From Falsiruegeria litorea R37 (GTDB lineage: Bacteria > Pseudomonadota > Alphaproteobacteria > Rhodobacterales > Rhodobacteraceae): a stretch of DNA of 64,000 nt. The position numbers were made by a program, and so were the translations under genes. Below, piece by piece: positions 7,337 to 15,772 of the stretch (position 1 is its first letter; each line of letters begins with the position of its first letter). Location: the NCBI RefSeq assembly GCF_900172225.1, contig NZ_FWFO01000002.1, positions 434,001-498,000 on the forward strand. Reading direction: 5' to 3'. The notes beneath the pieces were generated by a model. The model had not been told where the DNA came from, made no database searches, and worked only from the letters and a program-made list of their open reading frames with translations.

Positions 7337-8902
7337 TCAAAACAGCGATCCTTGGCTGGGAGGTGTCGGTTTGGACTTCTTAGCGGCAGGTTTGGGGGAC
7401 GGTTGAGTCCCGTCGTGCCCCGTCGTGACACGCCCATCGTGGAACTGGATTTCCAGCGTTGTGGCCTGTTCGGCCTGCACTTTGGACGTCACCAGCTCTG
7501 TGCCGGACCGCACCACGGCAAACCCACGCTCCAACGTGGCCTCATAGCCCAGAGAGCTGAGCATCCTTGCGCTGTGCTCCAACTGCGCTTGCAGCCGGTC
7601 CATCTGTGTCTTGCCAATGGCCGAGAACCGTTGCGACAAAGTGGTAAAGTCAGATCGTTTGCGCAGCACATCCTGTGTCAATCGGTCGGTGTTCAGGCCC
7701 CTGGCCTGACTCTGGAACCGCTCGCGTCGCATGGCGATCATGCGGGTAAGGGCGGGGGCCGCGCGATCGCTTAACCGGATCAGGTTCTGCCCCTCGGTAG
7801 AAATGCGGCGTTGCAAGGTCGCGGCGCGCAGGGGGGCGGCAACCTCTGCCAACGACAACCTTCGCCTCTGTACGCCCTGTTTCAGAGCGTTCGGCAGTTT
7901 GTCGCCCGCCATGTCCAGCCGCTGGCGGGGGGTGTCCAACAGCGTTTCGGCGCGGGGCAGGGCGCGCGACAAATCGCGCAGGCGTTGGGATCGGCGTTGC
8001 ACGCCGTCCGTGGTGGCACGCGACAGGCGGGCGCCTTGTTCTTCGATCCAGGCCGCGAGCTCCAGTCGCACGGGAACGGCAAGTTCTGCCGCAGCGGTAG
8101 GTGTAGGCGCCCGGCGGTCCGAGACAAAGTCGATCAGCGTGGTGTCCGTCTCATGCCCCACGGCCGAAATCAGGGGAATGTCGCTGGCGGCGGTGGCGCG
8201 GGCCACCACCTCTTCGTTGAAGCCCCATAGGTCCTCGACCGAGCCGCCACCACGTGCCACGATCAGCAGATCGGGGCGGGGCAGAGCGCCGCCTGGGGTC
8301 AGTTTGTTGAACCCTTCGATGGCGCGGGCCACTTCGGGGGCGCAGTTGGCGCCTTGCACTGCCACGGGCCAAATCAGCACCTTGCGCGGGAACCGGTCCC
8401 GCAACCGGTGCAGGATGTCCCGGATCACCGCACCCGAAGGCGAGGTCACCACCCCAATGATCTGCGGCAGATAGGGCAGCGCCTTTTTGCGTTCCGGCGC
8501 GAACAGCCCCTCGGCCTCGAGTTGCTTCTTGCGCTTTTCGAGCAGCGCCATCAGCGCGCCCTGACCGGCGACCGCCACCTCATCCACGTTCATGTTGTAT
8601 TTCGACTGCGCGCCAAAGGCCGTCAAACGGCCTGTGACGACCACCTCAAGCCCTTCTTCCGGGACCACGGACAAGCCGCTGATTTGACCTTTCCAGGTGG
8701 TGCAGGCCAGCACACTGCGGTCATCCTTGACGTCGTAATACAGATGTCCCGAACGGGCCTTGAACACACGGCCCACTTCGCCGCGCACACGGATTCGCCC
8801 GAACGTGCCCTCTAGCGTACGCTTGACCTCGCCCGACAGCTCGGACACCGAATATTCAGGCATGTTTTGACCCGGAATTGGATCATCTAGAAGGTCGGAC
8901 AT
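7337..8902 (-). CDS. xseA: Exodeoxyribonuclease VII large subunit
   Basis: 521 residues; the large subunit of the two-subunit enzyme that degrades single-stranded DNA into short oligonucleotides. An N-terminal OB-fold (about 15-115) leads to the catalytic core with GVVTSPSGAVIRDI, ARGGGSVEDLWGFNEE and SAVGHETDTTLIDFVSDRRA motifs, then a long helical, coiled-coil-like C-terminal region rich in Arg/Gln. The basic tail (PAAKKSKPTPPS) is low complexity. The small subunit xseB is not in the window. It is divergent from purD with 76 bases between them. Confidence 0.96.
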   Translation of the reverse strand: MSDLLDDPIPGQNMPEYSVSELSGEVKRTLEGTFGRIRVRGEVGRVFKARSGHLYYDVKDDRSVLACTTWKGQISGLSVVPEEGLEVVVTGRLTAFGAQSKYNMNVDEVAVAGQGALMALLEKRKKQLEAEGLFAPERKKALPYLPQIIGVVTSPSGAVIRDILHRLRDRFPRKVLIWPVAVQGANCAPEVARAIEGFNKLTPGGALPRPDLLIVARGGGSVEDLWGFNEEVVARATAASDIPLISAVGHETDTTLIDFVSDRRAPTPTAAAELAVPVRLELAAWIEEQGARLSRATTDGVQRRSQRLRDLSRALPRAETLLDTPRQRLDMAGDKLPNALKQGVQRRRLSLAEVAAPLRAATLQRRISTEGQNLIRLSDRAAPALTRMIAMRRERFQSQARGLNTDRLTQDVLRKRSDFTTLSQRFSAIGKTQMDRLQAQLEHSARMLSSLGYEATLERGFAVVRSGTELVTSKVQAEQATTLEIQFHDGRVTTGHDGTQPSPKPAAKKSKPTPPSQGSLF

Positions 8903-8978
8903 TTCGGCACCTTGTGTGAATGGTCAGGCCAGCTTAGAACGCGCGGCAAGCAAGGCCAAGCAGATCGGAGCGCGTTTC

Positions 8979-10241
8979 ATGAATATCCTTATCCTCGGCA
9001 GCGGCGGGCGGGAACACAGCTTGGCCTGGGCCGTGCTGCAGAACCCCAAGTGCGACAAGCTGATCGTGGCGCCGGGCAACGCAGGTATCGCGCAGATCGC
9101 CGATTGCGCGTCGATCGATATCGAAAGCGGTGGCGCGGTGGTCAGCTTTGCCGAAGAGAACGCAATCGACTTTGTGATCGTGGGCCCCGAGGCGCCTTTG
9201 GCGGCAGGCGTGGCCGATCGTCTACGCGAGGCGGGTATCCTGGTCTTTGGCCCCTCGGCAGCAGCGGCCCAGCTTGAGGCGTCGAAAAGCTTCACCAAGG
9301 AAATCTGCGCTGCGGCCAATGCGCCGACGGCTGGCTACGGACATTTCACTGATGCTGAGGCGGCCAAGGCTTACATCCTCGACCAAGGCGCACCCATTGT
9401 GGTCAAGGCCGACGGCCTGGCGGCCGGCAAGGGCGTGATCGTGGCGATGGATGAGCAGACCGCACTGGACGCCATCGACGACATGTTCGGCGGTGCCTTT
9501 GGCGGCGCGGGTGCCGAGGTGGTGATCGAAGAGTTCATGGAAGGCGAAGAAGCCTCGCTCTTCGTGCTCTGCGATGGCGAAGACATCCTGTCCATCGGCA
9601 CCGCGCAAGACCACAAACGTGTGGGCGAAGGCGACACCGGGCTGAACACCGGCGGCATGGGCGCCTATTCCCCGGCACCGGTGCTGAGCGCCGAGATCGA
9701 AGCGCTCGCGATGGACCAAATCGTGCGCCCGACAATGGCCGAAATGGCCAAGCGCGGCATGCCGTTTCAGGGCGTGCTGTACGTCGGGTTGATGATCAAG
9801 GACGGCCAGCCGCGCCTGGTGGAATACAACGTGCGCTTTGGCGACCCGGAATGTCAGGTGCTGATGATGCGACTGGGCGCACAAGCGATGGACCTGATGC
9901 ATGCAGCGGCGCAGGGGCGTCTGGGGCAGGCGCAGGTGAACTGGGCGGATGACCACGCGATCACCGTGGTCATGGCGGCCAATGGCTATCCGGGGTCTTA
10001 TGAAAAGGGCACTGAGATCAAAGGGCTGGAGGGATTGCCCGAGGATAGCTCTAACATGGTGTTTCATGCAGGTACCAAGGCCGAAGCGGGGGCTGTCTTG
10101 GCCTCGGGCGGGCGTGTGTTGAACGTCACCGCACGTGGAGCGTCCCTGCAAGAGGCACGCAATCGGGCCTATGAAATGGTAGAAGCCATCGACTGGCCCG
10201 GCGGATTCTACCGCCGCGACATCGGCTGGCGCGCGCTGTAA
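8979..10241 (+). CDS. purD: Phosphoribosylamine--glycine ligase
   Basis: 420 residues; catalyses ATP-dependent ligation of phosphoribosylamine and glycine to GAR in de novo purine synthesis. The N-terminal domain starts MNILILGSGGREHSLAW, which fixes the start at 8979 rather than the longer frame. ATP-grasp features include GPEAPLAAG, KADGLAAGKGV, GEEASLFVL, TGGMGAYSP and VRFGDPECQ, all intact. Length is normal for the family. It stands alone between the divergent xseA and a lower-GC hypothetical gene. Confidence 0.97.
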   Translation: MNILILGSGGREHSLAWAVLQNPKCDKLIVAPGNAGIAQIADCASIDIESGGAVVSFAEENAIDFVIVGPEAPLAAGVADRLREAGILVFGPSAAAAQLEASKSFTKEICAAANAPTAGYGHFTDAEAAKAYILDQGAPIVVKADGLAAGKGVIVAMDEQTALDAIDDMFGGAFGGAGAEVVIEEFMEGEEASLFVLCDGEDILSIGTAQDHKRVGEGDTGLNTGGMGAYSPAPVLSAEIEALAMDQIVRPTMAEMAKRGMPFQGVLYVGLMIKDGQPRLVEYNVRFGDPECQVLMMRLGAQAMDLMHAAAQGRLGQAQVNWADDHAITVVMAANGYPGSYEKGTEIKGLEGLPEDSSNMVFHAGTKAEAGAVLASGGRVLNVTARGASLQEARNRAYEMVEAIDWPGGFYRRDIGWRAL

Positions 10242-10462
10242 GAGGTCTTGCGTTTGGTTGCGGACTGGAAAAGGTCCCGAGAGGGGCATTGGGGGGAGAG
10301 CGGCCAAAGATATCTGGCATGTCGCAATCGTGTGGCTGCAATCACATGTTTGGAATGAGCTTTTGGGGATCAATGCCTCAGCAGACCTGGGCGTGCGATT
10401 GCGCCGGTCAGTTCCCCGTGTCATCCAGAATGCGTGGGGGACAAATCGATGGACCAAGATGA

Positions 10463-11005
10463 ATGACTTTGAAATCTATTGGGCTTGTGATCGCGGCCTT
10501 GTTTTTTGCCTCTGTGGAACATGTGCAGGCGCAAGAATTTGAGGTCGGGGCGAGGCTGGAGCAGTGCGTGTTGACAGCAGCTGAGGTGCAGGGTGTTGAC
10601 AATAGCGACGGCAAGACGATGCAATTCAGTGTCACGAGTTGTCTGACGACTGCCCGGCGTACCTGCCAATTCACCACCGATGCAGAGGATTGCTTTTCCC
10701 AATATGTAGAGAGGGTTGAGGAGCTTTCTCGCGGCATCCGCGCAAGTCTTCCGTACAAAGTGGATGGAGTTGACGGGCAAAGCAACCGAATGAACCGCAG
10801 GTTATCTGAGGCCAAGAGTTCCGTCGACGCCTTCAGAGAATATTGTTTGAATTCTGTCGAAAGTGATTTGCCCGTCGAACTTTTGTATTTGCCTGCCGAA
10901 CTTCGCTCTCCTGCCAAGGCTTGCGAAATCCTTGTTCCTTCATATGACCTAAGCAGTCTCCTCTTAACGAAAGCTCTACTCGATAGTATGAAGGCAAAGA
11001 AGTAA
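10463..11005 (+). CDS. Secreted hypothetical protein, lower-GC orphan
   Basis: 180 residues with a signal peptide (MTLKSIGLVIAALFFASVEH, cleavage probably after VQA). The mature protein has seven cysteines and is otherwise helical and charged. It stands alone; base composition and codon choice are visibly less GC-rich than its purD and ferredoxin neighbours, suggesting recent acquisition or relaxed selection. I recognise no domain. The start is the Met just ahead of the hydrophobic segment; no strong Shine-Dalgarno is visible. Confidence 0.6.
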   Translation: MTLKSIGLVIAALFFASVEHVQAQEFEVGARLEQCVLTAAEVQGVDNSDGKTMQFSVTSCLTTARRTCQFTTDAEDCFSQYVERVEELSRGIRASLPYKVDGVDGQSNRMNRRLSEAKSSVDAFREYCLNSVESDLPVELLYLPAELRSPAKACEILVPSYDLSSLLLTKALLDSMKAKK

Positions 11006-11430
11006 CCTCAGGGATGCTGTCGGAGAAGCAAGGTGCGCAAACCCGCAATGCCAGCTTTCCCTGTCTTGCGGACATTTGCTGAGCGACACAACAGAAAGCC
11101 GTGATGTCGCTTTTCGTTTTCCCTAGGTTGTTCAGTTCTTTGTATCCTAGATTGGTGTCTGCGTCGGCCCTATGGGCAACGCCAAAGGTCGATTGCGGCT
11201 ATAGGTAAGTTGGCAAGAGTTCTCTTTTTTGGTGATCTCGTGATTTGCAGGTGATGCGCTGAAATGGCCTGTGCTTCCGTTGGTGTCTTTTTCAGCGCCG
11301 ATCGGGTGGATAAATAGATACGGAATATCCGTAGCCGTTGTTCGCTGTCGACATCTTGGCGATCGATACGGAAGCCAAAGGTATCGAAGCGTTGGAGGCA
11401 AAAAACGGTTGTTTCGCCGCGGGGGATGAC
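11006..11430. other. Gene-free stretch, no feature supported
   Basis: About 425 bases, lower in GC than the surroundings. Several overlapping frames are open on the minus strand, but none has a ribosome site, recognisable motifs or consistent composition. It may be the eroded remains of a gene; nothing can be named. Confidence 0.5.
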
Positions 11431-11514
11431 GGGGGTGCTCCCGCCCATCGTTGACGCCATGCGGCGTCGCCTCTGGTTGGGCCGGGCGCCGCGCTGACGC
11501 GCGGCGCGGTTGCG
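11431..11514. repeat. Composite palindromic repeat, copy C
   Basis: Inverted relative to A, B, D and H: GTGCTCCCGCCCATCG, a small hairpin GACGCC/GGCGTC, then CTCTGGTTGGGCCGGGCGCC and a GC-rich stem. It ends eight bases before the stop codon of the VCBS-repeat gene. Confidence 0.7.
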
Positions 11515-11521
11515 TCTAGGA

Positions 11522-12273
11522 TCAGCAGCTGCGCGCCGCCTCGAGGCTTTGGCGATCGGTGAAAGGTCCAAGGTCGCTTTGCTGCCAGGATTGCCCGTCA
11601 TAACGGACCGAGATGATGCGGCGCCAGTCGCCTGAGGCGAGGATCAGCTCGGGTGTGCTACCGCAATCGCGCAATCCGCCCGAGATGAAGTCCTCGCCGA
11701 TCCGATGGTTGGTCAGACCGGGTAGAGCGGCGATCTCGATGAGTGTGCCGTCCTTGTATCGCCAGATGCGCAGGGTCTTGGCCAGATGGGGGCGGTCGAC
11801 ATAGGCGAGCTCGACATGGCCATCGCCGTCCAGATCATCGACACCGGCAGGGGCCAACCACCGGTTGCGGGTGCCGATATGGGGCGTGGAGGCGATCTTT
11901 TTGCCGGTCAGATCATAAATAGCCAGTTGTGCCCCGGTTTGTGCCTGACTTTCGATGGTGACGATTTCGGGCACCTCGTCGCCATCAAGATCGGCAAGCC
12001 GGGGCGAGAGATCCTCGAACACGCGATCCTTGGGCAGGCGGACGGTGACTTTCTGTCCGTCGGCATGGATTACCAAAGCGCCGTATTCGATGTAATCGCC
12101 CAGCACACCATGGGGATAGCGCCGTGTCGGCTCATCATATTCGGCACTTACGGCCGTCTGTGTTGTTTGTGACGTTCCCGCTTGCGGAAGTGGCCACAGA
12201 CACAAAGCCATCACCGCGCCGCGGATGGGCGCGGGCCAGGGGCGCGACGGTTGGCGCGGCGCCCCCTGTCGCA

Positions 12274-12274
<1 letters not shown>
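11522..12274 (-). CDS. VCBS/FG-GAP repeat periplasmic protein
   Basis: 250 residues with an N-terminal signal-like region (RGAVMALCLWPLPQAGTSQ). Two clear Asp-rich FG-GAP/VCBS-type blades follow: LADLDGDEVPEIVTIES and VDDLDGDGHVELAYVDR; such loops bind calcium in beta-propeller proteins. A C-terminal stretch has two Cys. The role is unknown; the protein is probably periplasmic. ATG overlaps the ferredoxin stop by one base (TGATG), so translation is likely coupled, which supports this start although a Met 21 residues later sits closer to the signal sequence. Confidence 0.7.
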
Positions 12275-12600
<326 letters not shown>

Positions 12601-12706
12601 TCACGTCTTCCTTTGCGATGTTCCGCGAACTCCTTAGACAAGGGACATGGACGACGCCAGTGTCATTTGCGACCCCGAGCGACGCGTCTGGACTTTCGTA
12701 ACGTAT

Positions 12707-12721
12707 GTTCTATCTTTGTTC
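12707..12721 (+). promoter_or_regulatory. LexA (SOS) box
   Basis: GTTC-TATCTTT-GTTC is an exact match to the alphaproteobacterial LexA direct-repeat consensus GTTC-N7-GTTC. It lies 34 bases upstream of the ATG of the DnaE2 OB-domain remnant. Confidence 0.75.
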
Positions 12722-12755
12722 CTGTGATTGTGATCCAAAACAGGGCGGGACCGTG

Positions 12756-13133
12756 ATGTTCGTGACACCGATTCACCAAACCTCTGGTTCAGGCGGTTGG
12801 CCACGCCCGCCTGCCTGCGTGATGGCCGCCCGGTTGGAGGAACCACCCGAGGGCGCGCGGATCACGGTAGCGGGGCTGGTGATCCTGCGCCAAAGGCCTG
12901 GAACCGCAAAGGGGGTGATTTTTCTCACGCTCGAAGATGAAACCGGTGTGGTCAACATCGTGGTCTGGCGCAAGATCTACGAACGCTTCCGCCGCGCGGT
13001 CATTGCCGGGCGGCTGTTGCGGGTGACGGGTCGAATGCAGCGGGCGCATTCGGTCACTCACGTGATCGCCGAAGAGATCGAGGACATCTCGGACATGCTG
13101 GACCATCTTCTAGCCCCGCAAGACGCCCCCTGA
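12756..13133 (+). pseudogene. dnaE2: Remnant of error-prone polymerase DnaE2 (C-terminal OB domain only)
   Basis: 125 codons. From about residue 32 the protein reads as the OB-fold that ends DnaE2-type polymerases (ARITVAGLVILRQRPGTAKG, then TLEDETGVVNIVVW and ERFRRAVIAGRLLRVTGR). The polymerase, PHP and helix-hairpin-helix parts, roughly 900 residues, are missing, and so are imuA and imuB that normally precede it. The perfect SOS box upstream is what such a cassette would have. I read this as a deletion scar that left the promoter and the 3' end. It may still be expressed as a small OB protein after DNA damage. Confidence 0.7.
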
Positions 13134-13199
13134 TGTCTTCCTTTGCGCCGCGCGCCCTTTTGCGGTATGGTCACGCCAAACGCCCACAGAGGCCCGAGC

Positions 13200-13775
13200 A
13201 TGACCCAGTTTCGCACCATCTTGAGCGCGCTTGCGCTGACGGTCTTGGCGGCCTGTGGCTCGGCTGTGCCTGATTTGGGTGGGTTGAACGAGCCGGAAGT
13301 CACGCGTTTCAACGCCGAGGCCCCGCCCGGTGCCGCACCCAACACCTGTTGGGGCAAGGATGTGACACCTGCCATCATCGAAACCGTCACCAATCAGGTG
13401 ATGCTGCAACCGGCCGAAGTGCTGGCTGATGGCTCTGTACAGCAGCCCGCGATCTTCAAGACAGAAACGCAACAGCAGATCGTTCGCCCCCGGCAAGAGA
13501 CTTGGTTTCAGACCCCCTGTGCGGACGAAATGACATCCGAATTCGTCTCTTCGGTTCAGCGTGCCCTGGCGGTCCGGTATTTGTACCGCGGGCCAATCAA
13601 TGGCGAAATGGACGCGCGCACCCGGGCTGCGGTGCGCCGGTATCAAAAGCCCGAAGGGCTCGACTCTGGCATTCTGAGCCTTGCGGCTGCGCGCAAACTG
13701 GGACTGGTCACTGTTGAACTTGATGGTGTCGAAGCAGACCTTGAACCCGATAAAGTCCAGCAAGAAGACATCTGA
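13200..13775 (+). CDS. Lipoprotein with peptidoglycan-binding-like domain
   Basis: 191 residues. A lipobox (LTVLAAC, Cys 19) marks an outer- or inner-membrane lipoprotein. The C-terminal part (about 120-180) resembles a PG_binding_1 helical bundle: SVQRALAVRYLYRGPINGEM, then DARTRAAVRRYQ, with the typical G-x-hydrophobic-D-x2-T pattern. The middle carries two Cys that may pair. The start at 13200 places the signal peptide directly at the N-terminus. The role is probably cell-wall anchored; no enzyme domain is present. Confidence 0.78.
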   Translation: MTQFRTILSALALTVLAACGSAVPDLGGLNEPEVTRFNAEAPPGAAPNTCWGKDVTPAIIETVTNQVMLQPAEVLADGSVQQPAIFKTETQQQIVRPRQETWFQTPCADEMTSEFVSSVQRALAVRYLYRGPINGEMDARTRAAVRRYQKPEGLDSGILSLAAARKLGLVTVELDGVEADLEPDKVQQEDI

Positions 13776-13786
13776 GCCGCCTTGTT

Positions 13787-14488
13787 TCACTTTCGTTTGA
13801 ACAGCGTATCCTGCGCCTGTTTGCTGCGGTGATCCCCTCGCAATTCGATTTTCAAGGATTGCCCAGCCTGCACGCCGGGGCGGTTGCCGACCTGCTCCAG
13901 CCAACGTGCGAAATGGGGTTTGTCCTCAAGCATCTGCTGCTGCCCCTCCCAAAGACAAGCCCATGGCCAGATCGCCATGTCCGCAATGGAATAGAAATCG
14001 CCAGCCACATATTCGTTTTCGGCCAAGCGCCGATCCAGAACGCCGTAAAGACGGCCCACCTCGGCGCGATAACGGTCCTTGGCATAGGGCAGGTCCTGCG
14101 GTGGATCCATGTTGGGCGCGTACTTCAGAAAGTGATGTGCCTGTCCCGCCATTGGTCCGACACCCCCCATCTGCCACATCAGCCATTGCTCGACGCTCAG
14201 GTGGTCGCGTTCGGATTCGCCATAGAACTGCCCGGTTTTGCGCGCCAGATACATCAGGATCGCGCCGCTTTCGAACAGCGACACCGAGACGCCATCCGGG
14301 CCATCAGGATCAACAATGGCAGGCATCCTGTTGTTGGGCGCGATTTTCAGAAACTCGGGGTCGAATTGATCCCCTTTGCCGATGTTGACCAGGTGCAGGT
14401 TGTAAGGCAGTCCCATCTCTTCGAGAGCGATCGACACTTTCCACCCGTTGGGCGTAGGCCAGTAATACAAATCAATCGGTTGTTGCAT
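13787..14488 (-). CDS. Glutathione S-transferase, YfcG/YghU-like
   Basis: 233 residues. The N-terminal thioredoxin fold reads YYWPTPNGWKVSIALEEMG, with a Thr/Asn-based active site typical of nu-class enzymes (YfcG, YghU), then NNRMPAIVD and LFESGAILMYLA. The C-terminal helical domain contains QWLMWQMGGVGPMAGQ and YSIADMAIWPW, the hydrophobic N-capping motif. Characterised relatives have disulfide-bond reductase activity with two bound glutathiones; that is family inference. It is convergent with the lipoprotein gene. Confidence 0.87.
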   Translation of the reverse strand: MQQPIDLYYWPTPNGWKVSIALEEMGLPYNLHLVNIGKGDQFDPEFLKIAPNNRMPAIVDPDGPDGVSVSLFESGAILMYLARKTGQFYGESERDHLSVEQWLMWQMGGVGPMAGQAHHFLKYAPNMDPPQDLPYAKDRYRAEVGRLYGVLDRRLAENEYVAGDFYSIADMAIWPWACLWEGQQQMLEDKPHFARWLEQVGNRPGVQAGQSLKIELRGDHRSKQAQDTLFKRK

Positions 14489-14535
14489 GTCACGCTCCCT
14501 TTGTCGCGCCGGATGGCCCGGATATCAGAAGCGGA

Positions 14536-15462
14536 TCATGGGGTATTTTGTACAAACGGCAAGGGAAAGTCATAGCGCGGCATTGCAAACAAACGTGACC
14601 AACGCGCGTCGGTCTGTTCGGGCAGGGCATTTCGCAGCGTAGCCAAAGAAAGCGGTTTGTCTGAGGACAGCAGGCGGTCATACAGGGCAAACACGCCGGG
14701 GCGCATGTAGCTGGACCAATGACAGACCCGGCGGTCTGGGGCTTCGATCGACACGCCAAGGGCGGCCAAAGCGTTCAGGCTGTCGCGGCAATCCAACTGA
14801 AGCGTTACGGCATTTGCAGCGGCAATACCTTGGCCAATGGCCCGGTCATGGGGAAGGGGCGGTGCAATCAACCGTTCAAACAAAAAATCGAACAGATCGT
14901 TTTCGCGCGCGGTCACATTGATGAATTCCGCCGCTGCTCCGGCCGGCGTGGACAGCGCCGCAAGTGCCCGCGCCCGGTAGGTTGCGCCTGTCAGAGAGAT
15001 GATCCGGCTCAGGTCACCCGGTTCCAAGTGGTGCAAGGCCTCCAGCGCCAGTTCGACGCCTAGGGAATGGCCAATGAAATGGATCGGGCGGTTCGGGTTC
15101 TCTTGTTTCAGGCCGATGACGACACGGGCCAGTGCCTGCCCGGCCTGCAGCGCACACCGCCGCGCGGACCAAAGGGTTCCATGTGCATTCCACCCAAAGG
15201 CAACGGTCAGTCGGTCGGTGCGGTCAAGCCCGAGCGCGCGCGGCCAGCTTTTGACGCGTTTGGGATAGGTTTGAGGCGTCATGGAAAACACAAGGTGGTG
15301 TGGGCAGTCGACCGGATCGTGGGGGCAGTAGGTGTACCCGTGGGTCATGATCACAACTGGTCCGGGAATGTCGCGTGTTTGCCGGATCAGGCTGTCCACC
15401 GATTGCGGGCTGTCATGCAATCCCGGCTGCGTTCCTTGCGCGTTGATCCGAAGTATCGTCAT
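14536..15462 (-). CDS. Alpha/beta hydrolase family protein
   Basis: 308 residues, no signal peptide. The nucleophile elbow is GHSLG, preceded by the oxyanion-region strand VVIMTHGYTY. A conserved Cys-Pro pair (YCPHDPVDCPHH) lies in the lid region. Candidate Asp and His of the triad fall late (DRRVCHWSSY). The closest general type is the DUF900/DUF726-like esterase group; the substrate is unknown. It is divergent from metZ, separated by the riboswitch region. Confidence 0.7.
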   Translation of the reverse strand: MTILRINAQGTQPGLHDSPQSVDSLIRQTRDIPGPVVIMTHGYTYCPHDPVDCPHHLVFSMTPQTYPKRVKSWPRALGLDRTDRLTVAFGWNAHGTLWSARRCALQAGQALARVVIGLKQENPNRPIHFIGHSLGVELALEALHHLEPGDLSRIISLTGATYRARALAALSTPAGAAAEFINVTARENDLFDFLFERLIAPPLPHDRAIGQGIAAANAVTLQLDCRDSLNALAALGVSIEAPDRRVCHWSSYMRPGVFALYDRLLSSDKPLSLATLRNALPEQTDARWSRLFAMPRYDFPLPFVQNTP

Positions 15463-15631
15463 CCAGTTGCCCCAATCCAGATGTGCATGATCGGCTTTGC
15501 ATGACGCTATGACGGTTGGGTGAAGCCCCGGTTACAGCTCCGTGACGGTTGGTGTTGCCAGCTGCAATAGATCGTGACCGAGGTAGGCTTGACGCAGCTT
15601 GTCGCGAGGCGTAAACGCTGAGACACGAGCT

Positions 15632-15688
15632 ACGTGGCGATTTGTTACCGGATTGCGGGCCACGCTAAACAACACCGCTAAAAGGTCA
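15632..15688 (+). promoter_or_regulatory. SAM-II riboswitch ahead of metZ
   Basis: CGTGGC (15633-15638) pairs with GCCACG (15659-15664) around a loop that starts GATTT and contains TACCGGATTGCGG. The 3' part CTAAACAACACCGCTAAAAGG follows, ending in the CGCTAAAAGG of the SAM-II pseudoknot core. Arrangement and conserved loop bases match the SAM-II class, which in alphaproteobacteria controls methionine-synthesis genes. A weak promoter (TTGACG at 15589, 17-base spacer, TAAACG) precedes it. Binding S-adenosylmethionine should lower metZ expression. Confidence 0.8.
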
Positions 15689-15694
15689 GGATGA

Positions 15695-15730
15695 AAGCCC
15701 CCTTTCGCTTGACCGCGTTAGGGGTTTTTT
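15695..15730 (+). terminator. Riboswitch-controlled terminator
   Basis: AAGCCCC (15695-15701) pairs with GGGGTTT (15721-15727) and an inner CGC/GCG extends the stem; six T at 15725-15730 form the tail. A competing hairpin, GGTCA/TGACC (15684-15688 with 15710-15714) and GAAAG/CTTTC (15693-15697 with 15702-15706), cannot coexist with it and would consume the 3' end of the SAM-II core. This predicts a SAM-off transcriptional switch. Confidence 0.6.
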
Positions 15731-15772
15731 ATTTTGAGCTTTCCGCCGGAAAGCAGAGAAAGGAATGACGAC

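Noticed and set aside
9222-10457. Long minus-strand frame opposite purD
   Set aside because: His-rich shadow of purD, no domain.
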